Source of the DNA: Galeruca laticollis
Taxonomy: Eukaryota > Arthropoda > Insecta > Coleoptera > Chrysomelidae
NCBI GenBank assembly: GCA_963921935.1
Contig: OY998176.1
Span: 143,574,305 to 143,638,304 of the forward strand
Length of the DNA: 64,000 nucleotides
Reading direction: 5' to 3'
A program made the position numbers and the translations under genes. Positions 44,147-56,295 of this stretch are shown here, in pieces. The notes below the pieces were generated by a model, which saw only the letters and a program-made list of their open reading frames with translations, was not told where the DNA came from and did no database searches. The stretch's first letter is position 1. Each line of letters begins with the position of its first letter.

Positions 44147-46965
44147 ATGGACTTCACAATCGGGACCGTGAATTGCCAAGGTCTTGCCAGGAAGCGACAT
44201 CTTCTCAAACACCTTCTGCACTCCCAAAACATACAAGTACTTTCTGTTACAGACACTCTTTTAAAAAACCCCCCTCGCTTCACTGGCTACACCACCTTCC
44301 ACCTAGACAGGAATTTCTACTGTCATGGCAACGGACTTCTCGTCCGAAACGGACTCCCCGCATCACAACATCCACTCCCTGTACTTCTGTCCCAACAGAA
44401 CTTGGACTGCATAGCCATCGACATATCGTGGAATAATACCACGACGACTTTCTTTTCTTATTACAAACATCCCAACCAACCATTATCAATCGACCTTCTC
44501 GAATATGCAGCCTCACTTCCACGAGCCATAATAATGGGTGACTTAAACTCACGCAACACCTTTTCGGAGATACGCACTCCAACCTCAGCGGCAGACTACT
44601 CGCCGACCAATTTGTCTCACTTCCCATCTTACGGATAAGAAATAATAATCCAACCCTATTAAGTCACCTTGGCTCCTCCATAGTCGATCATATAATTTGC
44701 AAAGACAGATTAATCACTCTCGTGGACGACGAATGCTTTATAGGCGACCCTATCACCTCCGACCATGTCCCACTACTGGTCAAAACCGCACTACACAAAC
44801 CCATACCACCACCAGCAACAAATTTCACCTTTCGCGATTTCAAAAAAGCCGATTGGAATTCCTTTGCTAATCACGTCTCTACTAATCTACCACCACCCGT
44901 CATTCATCAGAATACTGATGACATAGATAATCACGCAGAAGAATTCCAATCTCTCTTAATCGATGCGCAAGACATCGCCGTCCCACTCACCACCATACAC
45001 ACCAATTTTCATGCACTTCCGCAAAGAATTTTGCAAAAGATACGTCAGAAAAGACAGTTATACAGGTTATACGTCCGCACTCGAGATCCTGCAGTCAAAA
45101 CACAATGGAACCGTCTCAACGCCCAGGTCCGACAAGAAATCAATGCTGAAAAGCAGAGAAAATGGAAGACCGAAACAGCCGGACTGGACTTCAGACAAGG
45201 GCGCGTGTTTTGGCAAAAATTCAACCGCCTCGTCGGTCTCAAGAGAAAGGTTGAATCACATCTCGAAGTGCAAGGACAGAAGATCTACACATCCGAAGAC
45301 AAAGCCACCGCCTTCAAAAATAACCTACAAACTGTCTTTTCACCACTCGATAACCCCCAATTTCTAAGGGACTTTGCCGTCGAAACCGACCTCATGACTC
45401 GAAATATTACTCGAAGTCCACATATACACATCCCACCTGATGAGAACTCTCCGCTTCTTTCACCATTCACCATCGAAGGAGTTCAGCTGGCGTGCCGAGC
45501 GGGGAGAAACAGTGCCCCAGGGCACGACGGAATCTCGAGGCAGGCACTGAAAAACCTGCCAGAAGAGATCTTCCCTCCGCTCTGCGCCCTGCTGAACGCC
45601 TGCCTTGCTTTTTCTTATTTTCCTCGTTGTTGGAAATCTGCCAACGTAGTTCTCATCCCCAAACCCGGCAAAGACCCCACAAAGCCTGAATCTTACCGCC
45701 CTATTTCATTAATCAGCGTCCTAGGTAAAGTCTTTTAACGCTTGTTGAAAGAACGAATCTGGGACTTCTGCACTGAAAATAATATAATTCCGGCATTTCA
45801 ATTCGGATTCAGGCCGGGCCACTCTTGTCAGAACGCCACCACCAGTCTTCAAACAATCGTCACCCGAGCTTTAAATCAACGACGCTGTTCTGCCGCCATC
45901 CTCATGGACGTTCAGAAGGCCTTCGATCAAGTTTGGCACGTCGGACTAGTGAGAAAGCTACTGAGCATCCGATTGCCCAACCAAATTGTCAAATTAATAT
46001 TTTCTTACCTCACCGACCGATCGATCAGCGTCAAAGTTGGTTACAGCATATCCGACCCTTTTACACCTCAAACTGGCGTTCCGCAGGGCTCGATACTTGC
46101 TCCTCTACTATATATCATCTATACGTATGATACACCTGTCCCACGACATCCTCGTGATAACGTCCAACTATATGCGGATGATACCGCACTAATCATTTCT
46201 GCCACAGATATTTGCTCTCTCAACATTCGATCCCAAAATCTACTGACCCAATTTTCTAATTGGTGCAGGAAATGGCGGGTGACTCTTAATCCTCAAAAAA
46301 CACAAGCCATCGTCTTCCAACACCCTGATACCAGGAGCGAACGACTTCTTCCTACAAACTTCCGCCTCATGCTCTGGGGTGATCGACTCGAAATCCGTAG
46401 GGAAGTCGTCTATTTGGGAGTGAAATTCACTTACACTCTCAACTGGACGCCCGACCTAATGGACACTTTAAATAAAGTCCGACGGAGAGTTAATCTTCTC
46501 AAGGCGCTCGGCGGCACATTCGGACGCACACACCCTACCACCCTACTTCATACGTATAAAACATATATCCGTCCAATAATCGACTATAGAGCAAACGTCT
46601 ATTGCACCATCCCCAACCATCTTGCCAAACGACTTCGAACTTGTGAGTAGTCAATCCTTAGATACTGCCAATACAAGGCTCCATACTCGCCCACCAACAC
46701 TGTATATGTCAATATAGACATCGAGCCCCTTCTACCACGCCTTAATAACCTACAAGCCCGATACGTTAATCGTACCATCGAATCGGGCAGCGAAATCGCC
46801 AAAAACACCCTTCTCACACCGTGGGTCGCCAACAGACGACCCCTCGGTAGGTACCCCCAGAGGAAGCTCCCATTTCCTCCGTTGCGCCTGCTAGCCACGG
46901 CTTACGACGACCTCCCCGACGAATACATCGACTACCTCGACAGCTCCCCAATCTCTCTACGATAA
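44147..46965 (+). pseudogene. LINE ORF2: endonuclease and reverse transcriptase, broken
   Basis: It starts at 44147 (MDFTIGTVNCQGLARKRHLL). EN motifs are TVNCQG, IIMGDLNSRN, and, after a frameshift near 44565, SSIVDHI and SDHVPLL. RT motifs are SAPGHDGISRQALKNLPEEI, YRPISLISVLGKVF (followed at once by a TAA at 45736-45738), LMDVQKAFDQVWHVGLV, GVPQGSILAPLLYIIY and YADDTALI. A TAG at 46648-46650 breaks the C-terminal part, which ends at 46965. One shift and two stops in otherwise conserved coding suggest a moderately young, dead copy. No RNase H is present, consistent with Jockey. Confidence 0.9.
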
Positions 46966-47930
46966 TCGTAAAAACTCACTATTCCCACAACATTCTAGGT
47001 CATAAATTCTCTTCTCAACAACCTCCGCAACAAGTCCAAAACCATCATAATAAAATCTCAACAAATCCCAAAATTCACATTCCCATATTTGTTCAACACT
47101 TTGGACTAACCCTATAGTTATTGCCGCCCCCACACCACCCACGTCGGTGTTGCAGGTTTTTGCGGTTTTCCTGTACACTCTGTGAATAAATCACTAGCCT
47201 ATGGACCGACGATCGACGCACCCGCATTTTTAGATTTAAAATTGTTATTATTCCACCGACCATCGAAAACATTCCCAAATCACCGAAGGCACGTCACCGC
47301 TACTCTCTACCAAACTTCAACAAAATACTAAATTCCATACACTTTTGAAAAATGTCTCCTATACACCTTTCACATAACAAAAACCCAAAAAGTAAAAATC
47401 TTCAGTACCCCTAATACTTCGCTCTCAAATACCCGGAGACATTTAAGAATTTTCAAAATCAATAAATAAATAACATTCAATTTCATAATTCCTGACACCT
47501 AGCCAGTCCAACGCATATATCTATGTATCGGCAACGATACATGGTTCGTCTTCAACACTTACACTCCCATCCTAGACACTTTTTGTCAAATCATTTCCGC
47601 ACACTTCTGGGCTTCGCTGCTTCCAGAGACCAACCCCCAATTCACCCCAACGCAGCACAACCCTCCAGTCAACTTCTGGCGAAAAGCCCACCCAACAACT
47701 CTCATCCTAGACACTTCTAAACAAATTTTCCAGACACTTTAAAAAAAATTTTTTTCTACTAGACACCTTTAAACCCCAACCTAATTTCTCGGTCAACGCG
47801 CACTAAACCACCCAACACAGCCCTGAAGAGGAAACCTATCCTATACCAGGGCGGCATCAAGAAAACGACAAATCAACCAAGAAAACCCCAACCCACCCCA
47901 AACTCATTCACGAATCTCTCTCTCTCTCTC
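46966..47930 (+). other. LINE 3' UTR with (TC)n end
   Basis: Non-coding, C-rich sequence after ORF2 to the TSD. No open frame with a known domain. Confidence 0.8.
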
Positions 47931-48053
47931 GCAGAAAGGGTCATTCCAATTTATTCTTTTAAAAAGAACCAGTTTCTGTATATTTTAATATTTTCAATTA
48001 ATTTAGTAGCGTAGTGGAGATTTAAAAGTTTGTGAAATCATTTAATTGTAAAA

Positions 48054-49090
48054 ATGGTAAGTAACTATCAAAGTATTAATACAACCCTGTGACAACACTA
48101 ATATGATTAATTACCTAATTATCACCTTTGATTTTAATATGAAATTTTCTGTCAGGACAGAAAAAGAATACCACTATCAGGTTACCAATATCACCAACAA
48201 AGACAGCAGAAAATGGAAGTGAAGGAAAAATTAGCCGATTCTTTGAAAAAATATTTGAAGCCGTCAGAAAAACAAACAAGTGGTTTTCCTGAGCTTGGGA
48301 ATACCGGCAATGATGCTCGCCCTAGTTGCTCTTCAAATACCTCGTTTGTTTCTGATAGTGAGACAAATGTTAGCCAGGAACATAATATTGAAAATCTTGC
48401 CATCGCATCAGATGTAGATGTACCAATTTCCAATTCCATCGTAATATCTGATGATCCTGCAGAATGGCCTGAAATAATTACATCTACAGATGCAAGATTT
48501 TTAACGGAAAAAGGACCCCGTCAAGTAACGAACTGGATTTATCCAGCAGATTCACACGGCCGAAAGTTTTCTCCTAGCTATTTTTATCGGATCCTCACCA
48601 ATGGAGAGAAAGTTAAAAGAGAGTGGCTCTATATCAAGAGATTCGGTTTACGGTTTCTGCTGTAAACTTGTTGGTAAGTCTTTAACTAGCTTGTCTAATA
48701 GGGAAGGGTGTTCTGATTGGAAACATTTGTCACTAGTACTAAGCAGACACGAAAAGAATAATTCTCATAAAAACAATATCGGATCTTGGTTAAATTTGTC
48801 AACTATGGTATCTAAGAGAGTTGCTATGAATCAGAGTCAATTACGTTTATTGGATGTAGAAAAAAAATACTGGTATCGTATAATTGACAGAACAATTTCA
48901 GCAATACAGTTTTTATGTCGCCAATGTCTAGGTTTACGTGGTTCATCTAGCAATTTGTATGAAAATAATAATGGAAATTTCTTAAAATTAATAGAAACGT
49001 TCTCAAAATTTGATTCTGTAATGGAGGAGCATGTTCGTCGCACACATAAAAATCAAAGCAATGATATCGTAACGAGAAACTATTTAGGTG
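48054..49090 (+). pseudogene. hAT transposase, N-terminal part
   Basis: A single-codon first exon (ATG 48054-48056) is followed by a 99-nt intron (48057-48155). The protein then reads DRKRIPLSGYQYHQQRQQ and KEKLADSLKKYLK, and the TTF-type zinc-finger region begins at WIYPADSHGRKFSPSYFYR. A frameshift near 48640 separates this from SVYGFCCKLVGKSLTSL, SDWKHLSLVLSRHEKNNSH and LCRQCLGLRGSSSN. The frame is cut at 49090 by the I-like LINE and resumes at 54668. It is a member of the DUF4371/ZMYM-like hAT group, related in layout to the hAT at 57408-60677. Confidence 0.85.
48057..48155 (+). other. Phase-0 intron directly after the initiator ATG of the hAT gene
   Basis: GTAAGT follows ATG, and TTTTCTGTCAG precedes GACAGAAAAAG. 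Joining gives MDRKRIPLSGYQY, the usual N-terminus of TTF-type hAT transposases. Confidence 0.7.
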
Positions 49091-49401
49091 GAGTTCGGTC
49101 CTGGCAAATTGAGCACCGGTTGTGTTTAATATCAGCTCCGATAATTCATAAAATTAGTTAAATTCAGTGCGAAATAATTTAGTTACAGTGTCTAGTATTC
49201 AAGATCTAAGCATCTTCTGTATTAGTACGGAATCTGTGAGTTTTAATTAATTCTCTATATTATAATTGTCATAGACATACTTTTAACAACGAGTTATATC
49301 AACATTCACAATCTAGTATAATCAAAAACTCATTAGTAGTTTATATTTCTACACATTAGACAGAGCCGTAGTTAGAACACCAATGAAACACATCTACCAA
49401 A

Positions 49402-50829
49402 ATGGATGAATCGGTGAATGAGAGCGTCCCTTATAGAGGGGGCACTCAACCTCAGATTAAATCTTACGCAACAGTAACAAACTCACCAAAATTTCCAAGC
49501 AAAAAACAAGCAATAGTTTTCCCTTCACTTGATAACATAAAATTGGAGGAATACCTCATTTCTTTAGGGAATATCATGGAACCAAAAAATATAATCTTCT
49601 CTTCCAGAATCTCCAATAACCGCATTTGCATTTATTTGGCAAATGAAAATTTGGTTGATTCATTTATGAATAGCAATGATGGCTCAATAAATCTTGGACA
49701 AACTACGATTAAAGCTCGACGATTAATAACACCTGCGGAAAGATTACTACTGTCAAATGTATGTCCATCTATACCAAATATACTATTAGAAAATGAATTA
49801 ACACGAATTGGCATTAAAATAATGTCGCAGATTACGTTTCTTCGCATCGGTACTTCACACCCAGAATTCAAGCACATTCTAAGTTTTCGTAGACAAACCT
49901 ATATTTCACCTGTAGACCAGAACCAGATTCAAATCCCAGATTTCATTACTGTGAATCACGAAGGAACCTCTTATCGAATATTTCTCTCCCTCGACGACTA
50001 TACATGTTATAACTGTAAGCAGAAAGGGCATGTTGCAACAGAATGTACGCTCCCTAATACACAGTCACAAGTACTACCAACAAACCTAACAGCAACCACA
50101 TCAACAGATTTACCACCTGCTCATGTAACCGCACCAACACCACAACAATCAACGGTTGCAGAAACACATATACCAGCAGCAACTCTCTATCCCATTTCTT
50201 CTACACCAACATCAATACTGCATTCCGAAAACCTGACATCCGATTCATCTCTAGAAGGAACCAATAAAAACTCAATTATTTCTGACACCACTTCTAAAAC
50301 TGAACCACAAAGTTCACATTCTATTAAAATAAACACAGCTACATCCTTATCCTATAACAAAACCAAACGATCCCTATCTGAAACTCCTTCTCCTGTTGAA
50401 CAAACCACCGACATGAATTTCACGGAGCCCAGAATAACAAAACTCCAAAAAAAAGCAAAAATTAACGTTCAAACACTAACTACAGTAAATATCGGAAAAC
50501 AAATGGAATCAACAAAGACATTTTTTGAAACGACAGACAAACATGTGCTTACCTACCAACAATTTTGTGATTTTTTCGAAAATGTACATGGTTCACCGGA
50601 CCCACTAAGCGTAGCCAAGTTATATACAGAAGATATTAATGGCCTCATTGATCAATTACACACTATGTATCCCTACTTCACAGATAAAAAAATGAAAAGT
50701 AAATGTACCAGGATTTCTAAAAAAATTATATCTCAATTAAGTCAAGAATCTAGTAATCAAGAGGATAGCGATTCGTCTGTATCATCAATACCTTTGTGCT
50801 CGACCTCAAGAATTTCAAATACCTATTAA
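49402..50829 (+). CDS. I-group LINE ORF1: Gag-like protein, one zinc knuckle
   Basis: A 475-residue intact frame. The N-terminal part contains two RRM-like segments (QAIVFPSLDNIKLEEYLISL; PSIPNILLENELTRIG). A single CCHC knuckle (CYNCKQKGHVATEC) follows at about residue 205, then a long Thr/Ser/Pro-rich stretch and a basic segment (KLQKKAKINVQ). The C-terminus is helical. The layout suits I-type elements. It ends in TAA at 50827-50829, and the ORF2 frame overlaps the end in another phase. Confidence 0.9.
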   Translation: MDESVNESVPYRGGTQPQIKSYATVTNSPKFPSKKQAIVFPSLDNIKLEEYLISLGNIMEPKNIIFSSRISNNRICIYLANENLVDSFMNSNDGSINLGQTTIKARRLITPAERLLLSNVCPSIPNILLENELTRIGIKIMSQITFLRIGTSHPEFKHILSFRRQTYISPVDQNQIQIPDFITVNHEGTSYRIFLSLDDYTCYNCKQKGHVATECTLPNTQSQVLPTNLTATTSTDLPPAHVTAPTPQQSTVAETHIPAATLYPISSTPTSILHSENLTSDSSLEGTNKNSIISDTTSKTEPQSSHSIKINTATSLSYNKTKRSLSETPSPVEQTTDMNFTEPRITKLQKKAKINVQTLTTVNIGKQMESTKTFFETTDKHVLTYQQFCDFFENVHGSPDPLSVAKLYTEDINGLIDQLHTMYPYFTDKKMKSKCTRISKKIISQLSQESSNQEDSDSSVSSIPLCSTSRISNTY

Positions 50830-50842
50830 ATTCACAACTATA

Positions 50843-53800
50843 TTACAATGGAATCTAAACGGGTTATACGCCCATTTAGAAATGTTAAAAATTTTACTAG
50901 CCGAACAGTCCCCCTCAATAATATGTCTTCAGGAGACACGTTTCTGTAATAAGATCTACCACATGAATAATTATTCTTGCTTTTATAAAAATAGAGCAAA
51001 CCAGTCTATTGCAAGCGGAGGCGTGGCTATTTACGTGAAAAATTCTATAGACGCAGTACCCATACAATTAAAAACGAACCTCGAGGCTGTCGCTGTCTGC
51101 ATCGATGGACCAACGAAATTATCTTTATGTAATATTTATTGCCCTCCAAACTCTTCACCCAGTTTGCAAGAGATTGAAGATTTATTAACTCAACTCCCAC
51201 TTCCAAGACTTATAGTTGGCGACTTCAACGCCCATAATAATATTTGGGGATCAAAAAGCAACTCCCAATTTGGAAATACACTGGAACAAATAATTAACCA
51301 AAAAAATATAAATCTTATGAATGATGGTCGACCAACCAGATTTAATACGGCCACTGGCGCAGAATCGGCGATAGATCTCTCCCTTTGTGATCCTACTTTA
51401 TCATTGATATTCAACTGGGACGTCCTGCAAGATCTTTACGATAGCGATCATTACCCTATCATTATTTATGGCAGCTCAGCAAATGAAGTCCCACCTCCGG
51501 AAAAATGGAACTTTAACTTAGCCAATTGGGACTACTTCAATAATCTAATACTGAACAAACTCGGCAACAATTGTATCACTGATATTCTGAGCTCAGATGT
51601 AGATGAGATGGTAGAAAAGCTTTCCGACATTATCATAACTGCTGCAGAACTTGCTATCGGAAGAACTAGAATTATCAAAAAACATCCAGCTGTTCCTTGG
51701 TGGAATAATCAATGTGCAGAAGCAACAAAGAACTACAAAAAGGCATTTAACAAATACAAGAAAATTAAGTCTCAGGAAAATTTAATTCAATTTAAACGAT
51801 TGAGAGCCCAAGCTCGATTAACGATAAAAAAGAGCAAACGGGATTCTTGGAAACACTTTATATCCAGTATTAACAATTCTACCCCATCCAAAATAGTGTG
51901 GAACAATATTAAAAAGATTTCTGGAGTGAACTACCAGTCCCACATAAATGTCCTAAAATATCAAAATAACACCGTCACTACTCCTGAACAAATCTGTGAA
52001 ACCCTCGCAAGATCATTTGAAAAACATTCTAGCGATAGCAACTACACAAACAAGTTTTTAAACTACAAACGTATACAGGAACAAACCTTCGTAGAGCTAG
52101 AAGAAAATTCTCATGAACCAGTCAACGAACCAATAACAATGCAGGAATTAAATCACGCAATACACTCATCAAAAGAAACAGCAGCTGGACCTGATAATAT
52201 GCCAATAACATTCCTCAAAAGACTCCCAAGTCTAGCCAAGGAACTGCTACTACATATTTACAATAGGATATGGACTAACAATACCTTTCCTCAGATTTGG
52301 CTTAAATCTATTGTTATTCCAATGCATAAACATGGTAAACCCAAAACACTCACTAGCTCTTACAGACCAATCGCGCTCACATGTGCAATGGGTAAGATTT
52401 TAGACAAAATCATCAATGACAGATTAATGTGGACTTTGGAAAGTCGAAATCTTCTTATTCCTGAACAAAGCGGCTTCAGAAAACGAAGATCAGCAATTGA
52501 TAACTTAGTGGATCTAGAATCAGAAATACATGAAGCCTTTGCTAATAAACAATATGTGTTAGCAATTTTCCTTGATATATCGAAAGCCTATGATACCGTT
52601 TGGCGTCACAAGATTATAAAAACATTAGAAAGCTGGTCCATAAGAGGAAATATGTTAAAATTTGTTTGCAACTTTCTGAAAAATCGCGTTTTTACGGTCA
52701 GAGCTAATGGCTCATATTCGCCTTTAAAAACCCAAACTAATGGGATACCACAGGGATGCTCCTTAAGTGTAACTCTATTTTTAATTGCTATAAATGATAT
52801 CATCCAAAACTGTAATACGAATATTAAAGCTAGGCTATATGCAGATGACTTAGTAATATACTCGAGAGGACGGAACATAGCTTCATTGTATAACCAACTA
52901 CAATATTTTCTAACTCAGCTAGAAAATTGGTCAGAAACTTCAGGACTACAATTTTCGGCACAGAAAACCAAAAGTTTGTTATTCACTAAACGCATCCCGG
53001 ATATAGTACTTCCAAATCTTAAATTGTTTGAGAAATCTATTTCATATGTGGATGGAATTGAGTTCCTGGGAATGTTTTTCGATCAAAGTCTCAGCTGGAA
53101 GAAACACATTCAAAATTTGTAACTTAAATGCCAAAGAGACCTAAATCTCATGCGAACAATATCCTCAAAAATGTGGGGAGCAGATAGCACAACGCTAACC
53201 AAGATATACAGATCCATCATCAGATCAAAATTAGATTATGGTGCCATCATCTATAATTCCGCTAAAAGGCACATAATAAAACAATTGGACACTATTCAAA
53301 ACAATGCCGTTAGAATTGCCTTAGGAGCATTTTGCACAAGCCCAGTTGACAGTATTCTATGCGAACTAGGTGAACCAGATTTATACCGAAGACGAATGTA
53401 TCTAACTCTCAGCTATGCGGCATCTGTCGCAGCGATCCCGGAAAAACCCGTCCATCGAAACGTATTTGCAAATCGTTTCAGAAACATGTTTCAACTGCAT
53501 CCGAGACTTGATCCCCCATACCATGAAAGACTATACTCTTACCAAAGCAAACTAAACATATCCTTACCTCTCCCTTACAACCTCTGCTACAAACCATCCT
53601 TCCCTCCCTGGTGTTTCATCTCCCCAAGTTGTGACTCTAGTATGACTGAATTCAGTAAATCTACAATGAACCACTCAACGATTAGGAAACTCTTCCAAAG
53701 TAAAATAAGCAATTACCAAAGCTATAAACATATATATACCGACGGTTCAAAAACTGAAGAAGGTGTGGGTGCATCCATGGTTCTGGAGAATATACAACAC

Positions 53801-54526
53801 TCATTCACACTAGCGCCGACTAATTCCGTGTTTTCTGCCGAATTATATGCTATTTGGAAAGCAGTAGAATATGCGAATACGGAAAAAATAAACAAAACCT
53901 TAATATTAACCGACTCATTGAGCTCTCTCACAGCCATACAACAGTTCCAACATTTACATCCAATTGTCTCGTATATAAAAAATGAACTTTTCACGGCTAA
54001 TAACGCCAAAAGGACAATTGAATTTATGTGGATCCCTGCACATGTGGGCATCGCACAAAACGAAAAAGCAGATGACCTAGCTATAAGCGCTACTTCCCAA
54101 AATGCCGAGATTGAGAATAAGACACCTCTTGCAGATCTCAAGCAATTTTACAAAAACATTATTACCTCCGACTGGCAAATATACTGGAATAACTCATCAT
54201 CCAAACTCTCTGAAGTAAAAACATCTGTGAAAAAATGGAATAATAACCCAGCGAGCCGACGGCATCAAGTGATCTTAACCAGATTAAGAATTGGACATAC
54301 ATTCGCCACTCATTCACACATCATCACAAGAACAAACCAACCTGTATGTGAATCGTGTCAAAAGAACCTATCGGTAAAACATTTTCTTGTGGAGTGTCCG
54401 TCACTCAAACCCGCGAGAACACAGTGGTCAATAGAATCTAACCTAAAGGTGGTGTTAGGGGAACAATGTAACGTTGAAAACTTGTGCGCATTCCTTAAAA
54501 CGATTAACTTACTTGACAAAATTTAA
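50843..54526 (+). pseudogene. I-group LINE ORF2 with a single premature stop
   Basis: The first ATG is at 50882, but the EN start motif LQWNLNGLYAHLE lies in frame from 50843. EN: IICLQETRF, IVGDFNAHNNIWGS, DSDHYPIII. RT: AAGPDNMPITFLKRL, FLDISKAYDTVWRHKII, GIPQGCSLSVTLF, RLYADDLVIY. RNase H: IYTDGSKTEEGVGAS, FSAELYAIWKA, LTDSLSSL, WIPAHVGIAQNEKADDLA, with all acidic residues. A C-terminal CCHC-like finger (CESCQKNLSVKHFLVEC) closes it. A TAA at 53120-53122, between the RT thumb region and RNase H, is the only break I find. The two open parts (to 53122 and from 53150) share a frame. Confidence 0.92.
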
Positions 54527-54667
54527 GAAATAATTAGAAATGTAAATTGTACATAACTGTATTGTGTATGTAGCTATATATTTGTATATGTATTGAATCG
54601 TTAAATAAATACAGCAGTCGCTAATAACCCTCTGGGTGGATGCGACTTTAAACATTAAAAAAAAAAA

Positions 54668-56295
54668 AACTATTTAGGTGATAAAATTCAAAATGAATTG
54701 ATCTATTTAATCGGTTTAAAAATTAAAAATACTATTTTAGATCTAGTAAGAAAATATAAATATTATTCTATAATTCTCGACTGTACACCAGATGTGAGTC
54801 ATACGGAGCAATTAAGTGTAATTTTGAGGTTTGTTGTATTAAATGAGTTAACGAAAAGAATTGAAATACATTTCATTCAGTTTTGTCCTATTACTGATTC
54901 TACTGGTGCTGGTTTATGTAACTATGTGACAGATTTGTTGCTAAAACTGAATTCAAGTATACACGATTTGCGCGGTCAAGGATACGATAATGGCGCAAAT
55001 ATGCGCGGAGTACATAGTGGCTTACAGACTCGAATCTTGAATATAAACCCGCGAGCATGTTTTGTTCCTTGTTTGCGCACTCACTAAATTTAGTTGTTAA
55101 TGATGCTGCTAAGATTTCTTTTGAAGTATCAGGATTCTTTGACATTGTTCAAGAAATGTATTTGTTTTTTTCTGCATCAACGAAAAGATGGTCAATTTTA
55201 AAAACGTACATTTCAGATTTAACATTAAAACCACTATTTGATACACGCTGGTCCAGTAGAATAGACGCTATCAAACCTTTGAGATATCAGATTGGGCAAG
55301 TTTATGATGCTCTTTGCAAAGTAATAGAAGCATCGACGTCTTCAAAAGATTTTACCACATCACACCTAGCTCGATCGTTAGCAACAAACATTCAGAATTA
55401 CAATTTTTTATGCTCTGTAGTAATTTGGTATAATATATTATTTAAAATTAATTCTCTTAGTAAATTAATACAGAATCAAAGCATAAATCTTAAAGTTTGT
55501 TTAGAGAGCCTAAACAAAATAAAAACATCTTTAACAGACTTAAGAAGTGATAAAGGATTTAATCAAATTCTTGTTGACGTCAGAGAACTGGCAGAAGAAT
55601 TAGAAATTGAGCCTACTTTTCCATCGGTACAAACTGTTCGGCAAAGAAAAAAGAAAAAAACAGTTTGATTATGAAAGTAATGACGAACCAATAATCGACC
55701 CTAAAATTCATTACAAAGTGAACGTATTTTTTTCTATATTAGATATACAACCTTATCATCTCTTGATGAAAGATTTAAGGGATTGGATCGATTCAACTAT
55801 ATTTTTGGATTTGTTTATAAAATATTTAGCTTAACTCAAGAAGAATTAAAGAAATCTTGTGAAAATTTAGCATTACATTTGAAAGACGAATCGCGTAAAG
55901 GATCGGATATTGACGCAAATGACTTATTTGATGAAATTAATTGTTTAAAATGTCACATGCCAGAGCCAGAGGAAAATGATTTAGACCCCCAAGTGATTCT
56001 TCAATATATTTTAGAAAATCAATTAATTTCGACGTTTCCAAATAGTGCAGTGGCTATTCGAATTTTTTTAACACTACCAGTATCCGTAGCATCGAGGGAA
56101 AGGTCCTTTTTAAAACTTAAGTTGATAAAAACCTTTTTAAGATCGAGTATGACACAAGAAAGACTTAGCCATTTAGCAATTATGTCCATAGAAAGTGACA
56201 TTATGGATTCTATCCCCTTCGACGAGTTAATTAAAGATTTAGCCGAAAAAAGGCAAGAAAAGCATGTTTTCAATAATTTATTTTTTTCTTGTTAA
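54668..56295 (+). pseudogene. hAT transposase, C-terminal part
   Basis: It resumes with NYLGDKIQNELI. Core motifs are YYSIILDCTPDVSHTEQLSV (first Asp), LRGQGYDNGANMRGVHSGLQ (second), LNLVVNDAAK, the FDTRWSSRIDA segment, and the C-terminal dimerisation region (FPNSAVAIRIFLTLPVSVAS; RERSFLKLKLIKTFLRSSM). Frameshifts near 55040-55085, 55660 and 55800 split it, and the frame ends at 56295. The block order matches the hAT at 57408-60677 although the sequences are well diverged. Confidence 0.87.

Larger units (their letters stand above)
42070..47930 (+). mobile_element. Jockey-like LINE with (TC)n tail
   Basis: The TSD GCAGAAAGGGT lies at 42059-42069 and 47931-47941. Order: GC-rich 5' UTR, ORF1, ORF2, about 960 bp of 3' UTR, and a (TC)8 tail at 47915-47930 in place of poly(A). 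The + strand is strikingly C-rich and G-poor through ORF1 and ORF2, unlike the AT-rich hAT around it. Confidence 0.9.
49091..54667 (+). mobile_element. I-group LINE (RNase H-bearing), full length
   Basis: The TSD AACTATTTAGGTG is at 49078-49090 and 54668-54680, placed so that the hAT reading frame is restored when one copy is removed. Order: 310-bp 5' UTR, ORF1, ORF2 with EN, RT and RNase H, a short 3' UTR with AATAAA near 54605, and an A-rich tail (54655-54669). Confidence 0.93.
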
